Translations under genes and position numbers: made by a program
Shown: positions 47,901 to 55,833 of the stretch, in pieces
Numbering within the stretch: the stretch's first letter is position 1
Layout of the letters: each line of letters starts with the position of its first letter
The notes under the pieces: generated by a model
The model's input: the letters and a program-made list of their open reading frames with translations, nothing else
Database searches by the model: none
What the model was told of the DNA's origin: nothing
DNA from: Oscillatoria salina IIICB1
Lineage (GTDB): Bacteria > Cyanobacteriota > Cyanobacteriia > Cyanobacteriales > SIO1D9
Reading direction: 5' to 3'
Assembly (NCBI RefSeq): GCF_020144665.1
Contig: NZ_JAAHBQ010000014.1
Span: 44,129 to 108,128, forward strand
Length of the DNA stretch: 64,000 nt

Positions 47901-48148
47901 CCTCAATTTCCACGATCGCCGGAATGCTACCCATCGCTTTAGAATATGGTGCAGGTGGTGAAGTGCGATCGCCAATGGCGATCGCTGTAATTGGTGGTTT
48001 TTCTACTTCCACACTCTTAACTCTGGTCGTCGTACCAGTAATTTTTACCTATGTAGACAATACGATCCACTGGTTCAGCAAAATGTTCAATCGCTCCGAA
48101 GACGATATCGAAGATCCTGGAGCGATCGAACCTAAAAATGTTAATTAA
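44960..48148 (+). CDS. RND family efflux transporter permease
   Basis: 1062 residues with 12 predicted membrane helices and two large periplasmic loops, as in AcrB/MexB-type pumps. TM1 is PTIVLFLILGIVGLMSF, the helix 4 region has LALALAIGNLVDDAICMIEN with the paired Asp of proton transfer, and the C-terminal half repeats it (LFALIGIVLLMGLVTKNAILLVDFAL). Substrates are not readable: HAE1-type pumps export drugs and lipids. The short AACTGATAACTGATAACTG repeats lie just before the start. Possible self-resistance role for the cluster is not supported because it is 33 kb away. Confidence 0.97.
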   Translation: MSFHVSAWSIKNPVPTIVLFLILGIVGLMSFFSLGIDDNPNIDIPIVQVQVTQPGAGPTELETQITKKVEDAVASLGNIDAINSTVTDGNSTTTIEFELGTDSDRATNDVRNAVAQIRQDLPQDANEPIVQRLEFAGGAIMTYVVASEQRSVEQLSNLVDQTISRELLNVSGVAQINRLGGVDREIRIDLDAERLQAYGITATQVNDQVGALNINLPGGRAEVGGGEQNIRTLGSARTVEELKSYRVVLPGGATVPLTDLGTVEDSYAEPRNAAFFNNQPVVAFSVLRSTGSTLVTVEEGVRKQVEKLRTTLPEDIELELIFTRANSIRDSFRATIDSLVIACILTTIAVGLFLRDWRATLITSMALPLSIIPTFIVMQSLDYTLNEMTLLALALAIGNLVDDAICMIENIDQHIEMGKKPYKAALDAAREIGLAVVATTATIVAVFLPVAFMGGIPGQFFQPFGVTVAVSTMFSTLVACTMTPMLSAYLLKPKTSKLGQGKKERTTSSQLLARFWRLGGAKKHDPANSQTAVTNSPASKRIQPYRGMLTWALRHRITTLLLAIAFFIASLQLVPYIPKGLFDSGDTGLSLVSIDLPPGSTLSETEQVIKQTTDLLQGNPAVESVFASAEKIDTATVYANLVPKAERSLSQQEFEQQMREDFRRIPGARVSFRSQGAGGGGKDLSIVLKSDNPEALQQAAEALETQMSRIPGLVEITSSASLVKPEIVIVPDRDRAADLGVSVRDIARTASLALIGDNESNLAKFNLPDRQIPIRVQLNPEQRSDLDTLRNLRVPSQDGSLVPLTAVADIRLASGSAQIDRFDRRRQVSVEANLEGISLGDALEQVRALPAMNPLPPEVTEEPAGDAEIMRDIFSRFVTALGLAVLSIYAILVLLYNNFLYPLGILVALPLSLGGALLGLLITQKELGLFALIGIVLLMGLVTKNAILLVDFALENERRGLPQFRAVVEAGVSRLRPILMTSISTIAGMLPIALEYGAGGEVRSPMAIAVIGGFSTSTLLTLVVVPVIFTYVDNTIHWFSKMFNRSEDDIEDPGAIEPKNVN

Positions 48149-48157
48149 TTAATGAGA

Positions 48158-48183
48158 AATGAGGTATGCAATCCTCATTTTTC
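48158..48183 (+). terminator. Rho-independent terminator after the RND pump
   Basis: AATGAGG-TATGCAAT-CCTCATT, then TTTTC, ten bases after the stop codon. Confidence 0.72.
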
Positions 48184-48190
48184 ATTCAAT

Positions 48191-48409
48191 TTATGCCCCA
48201 GGCATATTACCAGTTGCACCGCGACTAGCGCCTCCTTTATCCTTATGATGCCATTGACCATCTTCACCTCGTTCGTAGCTATTTTTAACTGAATTCCAAG
48301 CTACTTCCCTGGCACTTTCTTCACTCATTCCATCGGAAGAAGCACTATTAAACGCAGCCATAAAAATTTGCTGCGCTCCTTGGGGGAGGTTTTCTTTAAT
48401 ATTTTCTGA
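48191..48409 (-). pseudogene. 5'-truncated ChaB-like gene remnant
   Basis: The minus strand encodes NLPQGAQQIFMAAFNSASS and SAREVAWNSVKNSYER and EDGQWHHKDKGG, which is the ChaB domain core, up to a stop at 48191. Directly before the first conserved codons the frame meets TAG (48410-48412), so the usual start and about 12 N-terminal residues are missing. The only in-frame ATG, at 48361, begins inside the domain. Family members in cyanobacteria are about 75 residues. The remnant is probably inactive. A sequencing error at 48410 could also explain it. Confidence 0.65.
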
Positions 48410-48568
48410 CTAGAGCGAATTTTGGCGATCGACAAATAGCAATTTGTAGGTTTTGCAACAAATATTTAACACAAGTAACGCCACTTATCCATTTTTGAGA
48501 TAATTACTATTAAATTAACTCAAACTCTATCCATATACTTGGCAAATTGTCAATTTTTTTTTTGCAAA

Positions 48569-48997
48569 ATGGGTAAATTTATCTACGAAAAATCTGTTTC
48601 CTCTCTGGGTTATCTTATTATCCCCTTTATCTACGGTAAAGCTGACGGAAACCCTATTTATTCTTATGCTTTACTTTCCGAAGAAGGACACAAAAATCAC
48701 TTACATAAAGCGGAAAATCCAGCCAGACTTTATTCTAGTAATTTGGAAGAAATTATTCTTATTGCTAAAAAAAATCTTGATGAATGCGTAAAAAAAATTA
48801 GTAAAAATGATTATTTTCAGCAACGCTACACTTACCAAAAAAATTTAATTATCCTCCATCAAGAAACAGGAAAATGTTTTTACGACCATTATCCTCCTAA
48901 TGAATTGAGAAATATTGCTGCACCCAAACTATTTACTAACCCTAGTGATTGTCTTAATTGGGTTAAACAAGGATTAGACCAAAATCGAGTTACATAA
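48569..48997 (+). CDS. hypothetical protein
   Basis: About 142 residues from the ATG at 48569; a TTG at 48539 is in frame. It is richer in A/T than its neighbours and has no strong ribosome site. No recognised domain; the YSYALLSEEGHKNHLHKAENPARLY stretch (partly quoted) suggests a globular soluble protein. Unknown. Confidence 0.6.
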   Translation: MGKFIYEKSVSSLGYLIIPFIYGKADGNPIYSYALLSEEGHKNHLHKAENPARLYSSNLEEIILIAKKNLDECVKKISKNDYFQQRYTYQKNLIILHQETGKCFYDHYPPNELRNIAAPKLFTNPSDCLNWVKQGLDQNRVT

Positions 48998-49023
48998 ACA
49001 AATAAATAAAATTGAACTTTAGC

Positions 49024-49040
49024 GCGGGTAAAATACCCGC
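49024..49040. terminator. hairpin between convergent genes
   Basis: GCGGGTA-AAA-TACCCGC is a perfect seven-base stem between the hypothetical gene (plus) and the aldo-keto reductase gene (minus). On the minus strand it is followed by a T-containing run, but not a clean one. Confidence 0.4.
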
Positions 49041-49053
49041 AATCATTTATCAA

Positions 49054-50001
49054 TCAGCCTCGTTCATAAGAATAAATATCTCCCTCTTGCTTAAACAAAT
49101 CAGCCGATTTTTCGCTGAGAAATTGCAAATCTGCCGAATCTATGTTAGCTTGCAAAGCTTCTATATTACTTTGAATTTGACCGCGTTCTAAAGTTAAACC
49201 AGAAATTACTGCACCCACTCCAGGTTGATTTTTCACCCAATTTAAGGCAACTTGAGCAATAGTAAGCTCGTATTTTCTCGCTACTTGTGCTAAAGCATTA
49301 AGCATTTCTTGAACTGGCGACCATCCACCATGACGCATAATCACACTACTATAATAAAAACCCCGTGCGTGTTCGTTTTCTGGTGGTGGTGACTTAACAC
49401 CGCGAAACTTATCAGCCAGAAAACCACCTACTAACGGACCGTAGGTTAGCAACATGATTTCTTTTTCCAGACACAATGATTGCATCGAATTTTCGACACG
49501 GCGATCGATAAGACTGTATTGTACTTGATTAGTAGTAATTGGTGCAAATTGAATTGCCTTTTTAAGCATTGGTGTATTAAAATTAGTTACACCTAATTGA
49601 CGAATTTTGCCTTGTTCGACAAGTTGAGCAAAAATTTCGAGAGTAGAAGTAAAATCCAGTTGAGGATTTTGCCAGTGTATTTGTACTAAATCAAGAGTTT
49701 CACGCTGTAAATTTCGCAATGAATTTTCGATTTTGCTACGAACTTGATTAGCAGTAGGAATATTACCAAACAAGACAGCCTTCGTCAAAATTGTACAATC
49801 TCTTCCTTTCAACAAACGCCCTAATAATTTTTCGCTGCGTCCATAAATATCAGCCGTGTCAAAATGAGTTACTCCCCAAGCTAAATAAGTATCGAGAGTG
49901 CGTTCAACTTCTGTTTCTGAAAGATATTTCCAACTGCGGTTATCCAGTTGCCAACAGCCGACAATTAAAGGCTCAGAAATTACACTTGATTCTGCGTTCA
50001 T
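49054..50001 (-). CDS. aldo/keto reductase
   Basis: 315 residues, a (beta/alpha)8 barrel with the AKR catalytic tetrad region: HFDTADIYG (Asp, Tyr), LTKAVLF (Lys) and LVQIHWQNP (His). It reduces carbonyls with NADPH; the substrate is unknown. It resembles the D-threo-aldose/pyridoxal-like bacterial group. It reads toward the YjbQ gene's end. Confidence 0.93.
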   Translation of the reverse strand: MNAESSVISEPLIVGCWQLDNRSWKYLSETEVERTLDTYLAWGVTHFDTADIYGRSEKLLGRLLKGRDCTILTKAVLFGNIPTANQVRSKIENSLRNLQRETLDLVQIHWQNPQLDFTSTLEIFAQLVEQGKIRQLGVTNFNTPMLKKAIQFAPITTNQVQYSLIDRRVENSMQSLCLEKEIMLLTYGPLVGGFLADKFRGVKSPPPENEHARGFYYSSVIMRHGGWSPVQEMLNALAQVARKYELTIAQVALNWVKNQPGVGAVISGLTLERGQIQSNIEALQANIDSADLQFLSEKSADLFKQEGDIYSYERG

Positions 50002-50016
50002 TTGTGTAGAATACTC

Positions 50017-50433
50017 TTATTCTCCGTAAACAGTAATAACAATGTGACGCTGACGAGGTTTAATATCACATTCGAGATGAAAAATTTGCTGCCAAGTCCC
50101 TAAAGCTAGTTTACCATTCCTTACGGGTACAGTTAATTCTGGACCGAGCATTGTAGCTTGTAAATGAGAATGTCCATTTCCATCATGCCATGTTTGTTCG
50201 TGTCCATAATCTCGACTTGGCGGCATTAATTTATTTAAAATTTCCGGTAAATCTCTTTGTAAGCCCGGTTCAAATTCAATAGTACCAATAGCGGCGGTAC
50301 TCCCAATATTAAAAATGTGAGCAATTCCGGTTTTAATTCCCGAATTTTTAACAACATAATTTACTTTATCTGTCAAGTCGTGCATATCACCGTTAGCATC
50401 GGTTGAAAGTTCAATTTGTTCCTGATAAACCAT
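50017..50433 (-). CDS. YjbQ/UPF0047 family protein
   Basis: 138 residues with FNIGSTAAIGTIEFEPGL, DYGHEQTWHDGNGHSHLQATMLG, and GTWQQIFHLECD, the UPF0047 signature with the His residues of its putative metal site. Often named secondary thiamine-phosphate synthase because YjbQ can complement thiE mutants; the true role is uncertain. It lies between the aldo-keto reductase and DUF1824 genes, same strand, short gaps, so likely one operon. Confidence 0.95.
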   Translation of the reverse strand: MVYQEQIELSTDANGDMHDLTDKVNYVVKNSGIKTGIAHIFNIGSTAAIGTIEFEPGLQRDLPEILNKLMPPSRDYGHEQTWHDGNGHSHLQATMLGPELTVPVRNGKLALGTWQQIFHLECDIKPRQRHIVITVYGE

Positions 50434-50451
50434 ATATTTACCCTCAATTAA

Positions 50452-50877
50452 TTATTCGCTGAACAAGTTTAAAGGTAAATGACCGTAGACTCCATTTACC
50501 CGATCATCTTCCGACTGACAAGAAACAAGTACGCCGCGATATTCCCCCGTATAAGAATCAAGATAATAAGCTTTTTTCTGAGTATTGTACTTGATATAAA
50601 CTGGCTTTTCCACTGGAGTTATTGCCGCAGAATCAAAATTAGATTGATAACCCATTGCTTGCAAATAACTAGACAAAGCAGCAAAACCCTGTTGGGAATT
50701 ATCCGCACAAATGCCTAAATTTTCTGACTCCGACAAACCAGAAATCAGCAACAAAGCTTCACGCAACTGCTTTTTTTCAGCTACTGACTCAACCTCTTTA
50801 ACCTGAGTACAGCTAAACCTATCCAAAATTTTTCTTGCTTCCTTAACAGTAAATCCAACTTCATCTTCAATAGACAT
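50452..50877 (-). CDS. DUF1824 family protein
   Basis: 141 residues: ALLLISGLSESENLGICADN and VYIKYNTQKKAYYLDSYTGEYRGVLVSCQSE mark the DUF1824 family, found almost only in cyanobacteria. Function unknown. It is 18 bases upstream of yjbQ on the same strand. Confidence 0.88.
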   Translation of the reverse strand: MSIEDEVGFTVKEARKILDRFSCTQVKEVESVAEKKQLREALLLISGLSESENLGICADNSQQGFAALSSYLQAMGYQSNFDSAAITPVEKPVYIKYNTQKKAYYLDSYTGEYRGVLVSCQSEDDRVNGVYGHLPLNLFSE

Positions 50878-51129
50878 TTACTACCTCTTTGCATCTTTGC
50901 GCCTTTACGCAAAATATTAAATCACAAATTATCAAAACTCGATCTATCTTCGGGAACAACAATCGCGCGATCGCACTTGAGTGTAGAATTAATCAGTCGC
51001 ACTTGGTATACTGTCATCGCTGCAACTACATCTAAGTTTCCCCATGTATTTTAAACTACCAAAGGGGAGTTTTGTCTATAGCGATCGCTATCCTCTCAAT
51101 TTATCTTCCTCAGTATACTGTTAAGTTGC

Positions 51130-52632
51130 CTAGGGCAACCAAAAATTAGGTAAGAAATTTTTCCCCCACTCTCGAATTGTCTGATTAACATTCCTCGCTG
51201 CTTGAATATGAGGTTCGTCTGGTTCCACAGGAATAATATTAGCTTTTTCCCCAAAACCAAAGCGTTCGATAACTAAATTTGCTGCTTCCAAACCAGTAAC
51301 ATAAGCTTTTTCTTGCGACCACGAACCATGACGAGTTACAATCCAATCGCCACTCATAAACAAATTAGGAATATTCGTCTTGGCTGGTAAGAGATACTGA
51401 TAGCTACCGGGCGCAAAATGTGTTACTCCTTGAGATACGCGAATCACACTACTATCGATTACTTTTGCTTGCTTAAACTCCGGTACACAAACAGATAAAT
51501 CACGATGTACTTTCGCGACAATTTGCTCATCTGTCATCGGTAATAATTGATTCGCATGATAAAAATCTGCTTCAATTACACTACCTGGTTCATCTTGATA
51601 TTCATCCTGCAAACTATTCAAATCAAAAAATGTCCAACCCGTGGTTGAGTCAAAACCAAAACAAGCATTAGAAGGAAGCGGAACAAACACTTTGCGGTCG
51701 AACCATAAGCGAGTTGCTAAGACATCAATTGCACCTAAATTTTGTAAATCGAGAAACTGACGATAATTTTTTAAAGTGGAACTACCAGCGACAATTTTTT
51801 TCACTCCCTTAACACTAACTGCCGAAATTACTGCATCGGCTGTAAAAATTTCCTCCCCACAAACCACCGCTTTCGCATTACCTGTTTCATCGAGAAGAAT
51901 ATCATCAACTCGTTGATTAGTTAGTACCTTTCCGCCCAGCTTTTCAATTTGCTGTACCCAAGGTCGAAAAATCATTTCTCCGACCGTTCCTCGACACCAG
52001 ACGACATCAAAATCGGGTTGGTGAGCCAAAATGAAGTAATAAAGCATTCCCAAAGCTGCGGCGGCGGAACACTGTTCTCCGGGAGCAAATAAACCAACTA
52101 AAAGCATCGGTTCAAAACTATCTTTGTAGAGTCGTTCGGAAACAGCAAATTGTTTGAATAATTCCCTAGCAGTTATTTTATCGTAGCGTCGCCAAGCTTC
52201 GTCAGAATTATCAAAATCAATTACAGCATAAAGCAAAGGTAAAGCCGAAAGTCGGTCAATTAAAGGTAAGCGTTTGAAGCGAGTATAAAGGAAAGTTCCG
52301 AGAGGAGTAGGAAGCCGAGGTTCTTCTTGAAATAAAGGTGATTCTACTTCTAATCCTGCGGGAGAATATTGAGAAGAACGAGTAAAAGGAGTAAAAGGAT
52401 TTAAACCTAATTCTTCCACTAAACTAAAGATATTTTTGTAGGGATACCAAAAACCATGAATACCACCTTCTACCGAACGTCCTCCCGCAGTTTTCCAACC
52501 TGCAACTAAACCCCCAGGATAAGGTGCAGCTTCAAGTAAAGTAACCTGATAACCTTGTTTAGCTAAATGATAAGTTGCAGCCAAACCAGCCCAACCAGCA
52601 CCGATGACAACTATTTGTTTTTCTGTAGACAT
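51130..52632 (-). CDS. carotenoid desaturase-like FAD-dependent oxidoreductase
   Basis: 500 residues. The dinucleotide-binding fold is VIGAGWAGLAATYHLAKQGYQV, the second motif is EGGIHGFWYPY, and the C-terminal FLMSGDWIV is the FAD-binding end typical of phytoene/zeta-carotene desaturase and amine oxidase-like proteins. It is close to CrtU/CrtQ-like sequences, but the substrate is not certain; it could act in carotenoid or another lipid pathway. It is alone on its strand with long flanks. Confidence 0.85.
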   Translation of the reverse strand: MSTEKQIVVIGAGWAGLAATYHLAKQGYQVTLLEAAPYPGGLVAGWKTAGGRSVEGGIHGFWYPYKNIFSLVEELGLNPFTPFTRSSQYSPAGLEVESPLFQEEPRLPTPLGTFLYTRFKRLPLIDRLSALPLLYAVIDFDNSDEAWRRYDKITARELFKQFAVSERLYKDSFEPMLLVGLFAPGEQCSAAAALGMLYYFILAHQPDFDVVWCRGTVGEMIFRPWVQQIEKLGGKVLTNQRVDDILLDETGNAKAVVCGEEIFTADAVISAVSVKGVKKIVAGSSTLKNYRQFLDLQNLGAIDVLATRLWFDRKVFVPLPSNACFGFDSTTGWTFFDLNSLQDEYQDEPGSVIEADFYHANQLLPMTDEQIVAKVHRDLSVCVPEFKQAKVIDSSVIRVSQGVTHFAPGSYQYLLPAKTNIPNLFMSGDWIVTRHGSWSQEKAYVTGLEAANLVIERFGFGEKANIIPVEPDEPHIQAARNVNQTIREWGKNFLPNFWLP

Positions 52633-52777
52633 TATTTACCTCACGTAGCTCTTATTTTAGGATGCCATAAAATGCGCGATTGGGCAAAGCCCAGCGCCGC
52701 TTACGGCGATCGCTTAAAATTATTTCTGGTATAATCAAATATAGCGATTAAATAAAATAGTAAACAACAAAAAAATT

Positions 52778-53059
52778 ATGTCTACACCAACTAATGAAAC
52801 TAGCATTACTCTGAAGCTAAGTTCAGAACATATTGAAAGACTTGAAAAAGCGGCTGCTATGACAGGACTTAGTTTGAATGATTACATCATCCATCAAGCT
52901 TTAAGTGCAGCAATTGAAGATATTGCTAATTATGACCGGATGGTTCTCTCTGACCGAGATAGAGATATATTTATGGAAGCATTAGAAAACCCTCCAAAAG
53001 CAAATGAAGCTTTGAAAGCAGCGATTAAAGAGCATCAAGAAAAATACGGGAAGTGGTAA
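52778..53059 (+). CDS. DUF1778 antitoxin (TacA-like)
   Basis: 93 residues. The N-terminal ribbon-helix-helix (TSITLKLSSEHIERLEKAAAMTGLSLNDYI, partial) binds the operator; the C-terminal tail (FMEALENPPKANEALKAAIKEH) wraps the toxin. It is three bases upstream of the acetyltransferase gene, as in TacAT modules. Autoregulation of its own promoter is expected. Confidence 0.93.
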   Translation: MSTPTNETSITLKLSSEHIERLEKAAAMTGLSLNDYIIHQALSAAIEDIANYDRMVLSDRDRDIFMEALENPPKANEALKAAIKEHQEKYGKW

Positions 53060-53062
53060 GCT

Positions 53063-53566
53063 GTGGAATTTATTTTTCTTCCCATAGATAGTAGCGTAAG
53101 GAGAGATGATTTTGATTGTGGTGTCCCCGCATTAAATGATTACTTGAAAAGATATGCTCGACAGAATCACGTTAAAGGCATTGCTAAGACTTTTGTGGCA
53201 ATTTTTGATTCAGAAAGTAGACAAGTTGTCGGCTATTATTCTCTGAGTATGGGTCAAATTGAGTTTACATCTTTACCGGAACAGTATCGAAAAGGATTAC
53301 CGCGTTATCCTCTTCCTGCTATGCGTATTGGGAAATTAGCTGTAGATTTATCCATGCAAGGGAGAGGGCTAGGAAAAGCTTTATTAGTTAAGTGTTTTCT
53401 TAGTGCAGTTAGTCTTTCTTCAGAGGTAGGAATATTTGCCGTAGCAGTTGATGCGATTAATGAACAAGCAAAGCAATTTTATTTGAAATATGGTTTTCTT
53501 CCTTTAGAAGGTGAAGCATTTTCTCTTTTTATTCCTATTAGTACAGTGAAAGAAGTTATCGACTAA
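53063..53566 (+). CDS. GNAT toxin (TacT-like acetyltransferase)
   Basis: 167 residues, starting at GTG 53063. It has FDCGVPALNDYLKRYARQ, GYYSLSMGQIEF, and the acetyl-CoA loop VDLSMQGRGLGKALL, then DAINEQAKQFYLKYGFLP, the typical TacT pattern. TacT toxins acetylate the amino group of charged tRNAs and stop translation. The antitoxin precedes it directly. Confidence 0.93.
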   Translation: MEFIFLPIDSSVRRDDFDCGVPALNDYLKRYARQNHVKGIAKTFVAIFDSESRQVVGYYSLSMGQIEFTSLPEQYRKGLPRYPLPAMRIGKLAVDLSMQGRGLGKALLVKCFLSAVSLSSEVGIFAVAVDAINEQAKQFYLKYGFLPLEGEAFSLFIPISTVKEVID

Positions 53567-53667
53567 AGACGAGATAGTTTTTTCGATTTCTTCCTTGGGA
53601 TAGTTTATTTCTTAGGAGCAAGAGGTTTAAGCTATAACTGTTGAATGTATATGATGAGCAATTATTT

Positions 53668-53856
53668 ATGAGTCAAAATGCGGAAAATAAAGCGCCGGAA
53701 AAGAAAGAACCAGAAACTGTTAAGGTTGAAGAGTTAGTAAGTACGCCGAATAAAGTTCAGAATAACACTCCACAGGAACTTGCTGATAATCCCGCAGTTA
53801 CACCGCAAATGATTAACGATCCCAAGGACGATCGCGGCGATTTGAGTAGGGATTAG
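53668..53856 (+). CDS. small hypothetical protein, probably disordered
   Basis: 62 residues from the ATG at 53668 (a TTG at 53641 is also in frame), very rich in Glu, Lys, Pro and Asn (EKKEPETVKVEELVSTP, NNTPQELADNPAVTP). No hydrophobic core. Unknown; possibly a spurious or stress-type small protein. Confidence 0.5.
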   Translation: MSQNAENKAPEKKEPETVKVEELVSTPNKVQNNTPQELADNPAVTPQMINDPKDDRGDLSRD

Positions 53857-53895
53857 AATAAGATAGCCGAACTTGTAAACGGGCGGCTATAGAGT

Positions 53896-53913
53896 AGCCC
53901 GCCTATGCGGGCT
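53896..53913. terminator. hairpin after the small gene
   Basis: AGCCCGC-CTAT-GCGGGCT is a perfect seven-base stem between the small plus-strand gene and the minus-strand NfeD-like gene, similar in sequence to the one at 38360. No strong T-run. Confidence 0.5.
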
Positions 53914-53926
53914 AGTATAACATTAA

Positions 53927-54148
53927 TCAAACATTTACAAGCAATGTGATGCTTTCTCTCCCGACAATAGTACAAATATCTCCAGGTTTTAGAGTCTTCT
54001 GACAAGTTGGGTTGGAGAGTTTTGCTGGGTAAAAACTTCCCTGAAAAGCTACTCTCCCTGGTTTGTCTGGTGCGATCGCTACTGTCACTCTTCCTGAAAT
54101 TAACTTTTCAAACATTACTGGTTGAGGAATCAATCGCGAACTAAACAT
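53927..54148 (-). CDS. small NfeD C-terminal-domain-like protein
   Basis: 73 residues. VTVAIAPDKPGRVAFQGSFYPAKL and LKPGDICTIVGRESITLLV form an OB-fold as in the C-terminal domain of NfeD proteins, with no membrane segment. Small soluble NfeD-like proteins are common in cyanobacteria, function unknown. The start has AGGGAAGAAGAAA upstream. Confidence 0.78.
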   Translation of the reverse strand: MFSSRLIPQPVMFEKLISGRVTVAIAPDKPGRVAFQGSFYPAKLSNPTCQKTLKPGDICTIVGRESITLLVNV

Positions 54149-54622
54149 AATTTCTTCTTCCCTAAAGTAGATTTTTTGCCAAAGTAGTATTCAATTTTCC
54201 CCAAACCCACCTCGGAATTTGGGAGGCTGATTTGAACTTATTTAAGTAAGATAGGTTACTGTAAATGTCCTGACAATTTCGATAATCTTTGATATAGTTA
54301 TCCTATAGTTATTAAGAAGATTATCGGGAGTCTGTGATTGATATTTCTACAAATGTGAGTTGAACTTTACCAATGATGATTTGCAGAACCTTTTGTGAAT
54401 CAAAATCAAATTAATTCACAAATGTGGACAATCATAACTAGAGAAGATACTGTCGAGCGAAAAAGTAGCGAGACGCATTAATGACTATCATAGCTGAACC
54501 CGTAAATGGGCAACTATAGCAGTGAACAGTGAACAATAAACAACGATCGGAGCCTATGTTAGCAAGGTTTTCCGAAAGTGAGGATGTCTTGAGCGATCTC
54601 GTTCTCTGCTCTAGGCTAAAAT
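54149..54622. other. intergenic region between NfeD-like and NurA genes
   Basis: No supported gene. AT-rich, with TAGTTATCCTATAGTTAT near 54297 and a short CAGTGAACAGTGAACAATAAACA repeat near 54519 related to the dispersed GTTCACTG repeat. A short ORF at 54529-54741 overlaps the nurA gene end and is a shadow. Confidence 0.5.
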
Positions 54623-55816
54623 TTAAGCGACGCTACCGCGTTTACGGGTTTCTTTGTAAGATGTACCGACGTTTTTCAAGCCAGCGCGGATCATTTGCTG
54701 TTCTAAAAGGGCGAAGAAACGGGCGCGATCGCCGCCTCTGACTACTGCTTGGTTGTGAGATTCAGCGAGGGCGACTGGATAGCCGTAACCTTTGTACACC
54801 TGTCCTAACATAATACCCAGAGATTGCTCGAATAATTCTGTATCCTCTGCTACCCAAGCGGGAACTTCTATTCTGGCGATTTCTGTGCCAACGTGAACGT
54901 AACAGAAGTATACTTGCAATGATTCATCGTAAAGTTCGAGGATTTTCGCGGAACTTTTCCACAAAGGTCCTCTTTGTCCTGGTTCTAATATATTTGCCCA
55001 AAGTGTGGCATCGCGCAAGGGATCGATAACTTGACAAGGATAGCGATCGCTTAAATTGCTACAATTAACCACACAGTTTGGTGTCTCATGAGTACAAGCT
55101 TGTAAACGCAAAAAGTTCACAGCTTCGATGCTCCGAGAGGCGCTAAGATAACCCATTAAAGGAATTTTACTTTGTCGCAGTTCCTCCCAAGCTGCCAAAA
55201 TCGGTAAAAGAATTGTCTCTCTGGCTTCTAGGGGTAAGTTCTCAATAAACCATAAAATCAAAGAACCGTCTACAAGTGCTAAATTAGGTTCATAATGTGC
55301 GCCAGGAGGGTTTACCCAATTACTCGCCATTTCTGCTAGCATTTGGGCTTCGGAAACTGTGCGTCGGTAGCCCATCCATTCATCAGTGCGAATACCCCAT
55401 TGCTTCGAGACATAAAGGTCTTCTGGGCGGTAAAATACTTCGGGGATGCTATCGAGAAGCGGATGTAAACTTTGTCCGTAGTGTAACATTACCCGACCGA
55501 TATTGATTAAATAACAATAGGCGATTTCGTGGTGAGAAGGAGATATTTGCGAACCATCGGTAGCAAAGACGCTGTGAGTGTAGGGAGGGGCTTTGAGGTA
55601 AATTTTAGTATCGAGAGGTTCCACAGGGCAAGCAGCCGCAAAAATTAGGCGATCGCGCCATTTTTGATGAGAGTCTACTAACTCTATCTGTCTTGCTTGA
55701 CTTTCTCCCAGTAAATTTTCCGCTAATTCCAAACGTTTGCGACTCGCCAACGCTTCTTTGGTAAGATGTTGGCTAATACCGGGAATTTGTCCTGTGAGTT
55801 TGGCTAAGTCAAGCAT
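54623..55816 (-). CDS. NurA-domain nuclease
   Basis: About 397 residues from the ATG at 55816; the frame is open to 55939 but this would overlap the HAD gene by more than 100 bases. The NurA domain begins with FATDGSQISPSHH, has LALVDGSLILWF, and later a His-rich C-terminal catalytic part (ALAESHNQAVVRGGDRARFF). NurA is a 5'-3' exonuclease that works with the HerA helicase in end resection in archaea; no HerA gene is in the window. Cyanobacterial NurA proteins exist without known partners. Confidence 0.85.
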   Translation of the reverse strand: MLDLAKLTGQIPGISQHLTKEALASRKRLELAENLLGESQARQIELVDSHQKWRDRLIFAAACPVEPLDTKIYLKAPPYTHSVFATDGSQISPSHHEIAYCYLINIGRVMLHYGQSLHPLLDSIPEVFYRPEDLYVSKQWGIRTDEWMGYRRTVSEAQMLAEMASNWVNPPGAHYEPNLALVDGSLILWFIENLPLEARETILLPILAAWEELRQSKIPLMGYLSASRSIEAVNFLRLQACTHETPNCVVNCSNLSDRYPCQVIDPLRDATLWANILEPGQRGPLWKSSAKILELYDESLQVYFCYVHVGTEIARIEVPAWVAEDTELFEQSLGIMLGQVYKGYGYPVALAESHNQAVVRGGDRARFFALLEQQMIRAGLKNVGTSYKETRKRGSVA

Positions 55817-55833
55817 AATCGTACCCAGTAATG

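Noticed and set aside
43323..48148. The RND pump as the exporter of the region 1 natural product
   Set aside because: It lies more than 30 kb from the cluster, with housekeeping genes between, so the link is not supported.
54529..54741. A 70-codon ORF overlapping the end of the nurA gene
   Set aside because: It overlaps a well-supported gene on the opposite strand and has no family resemblance.
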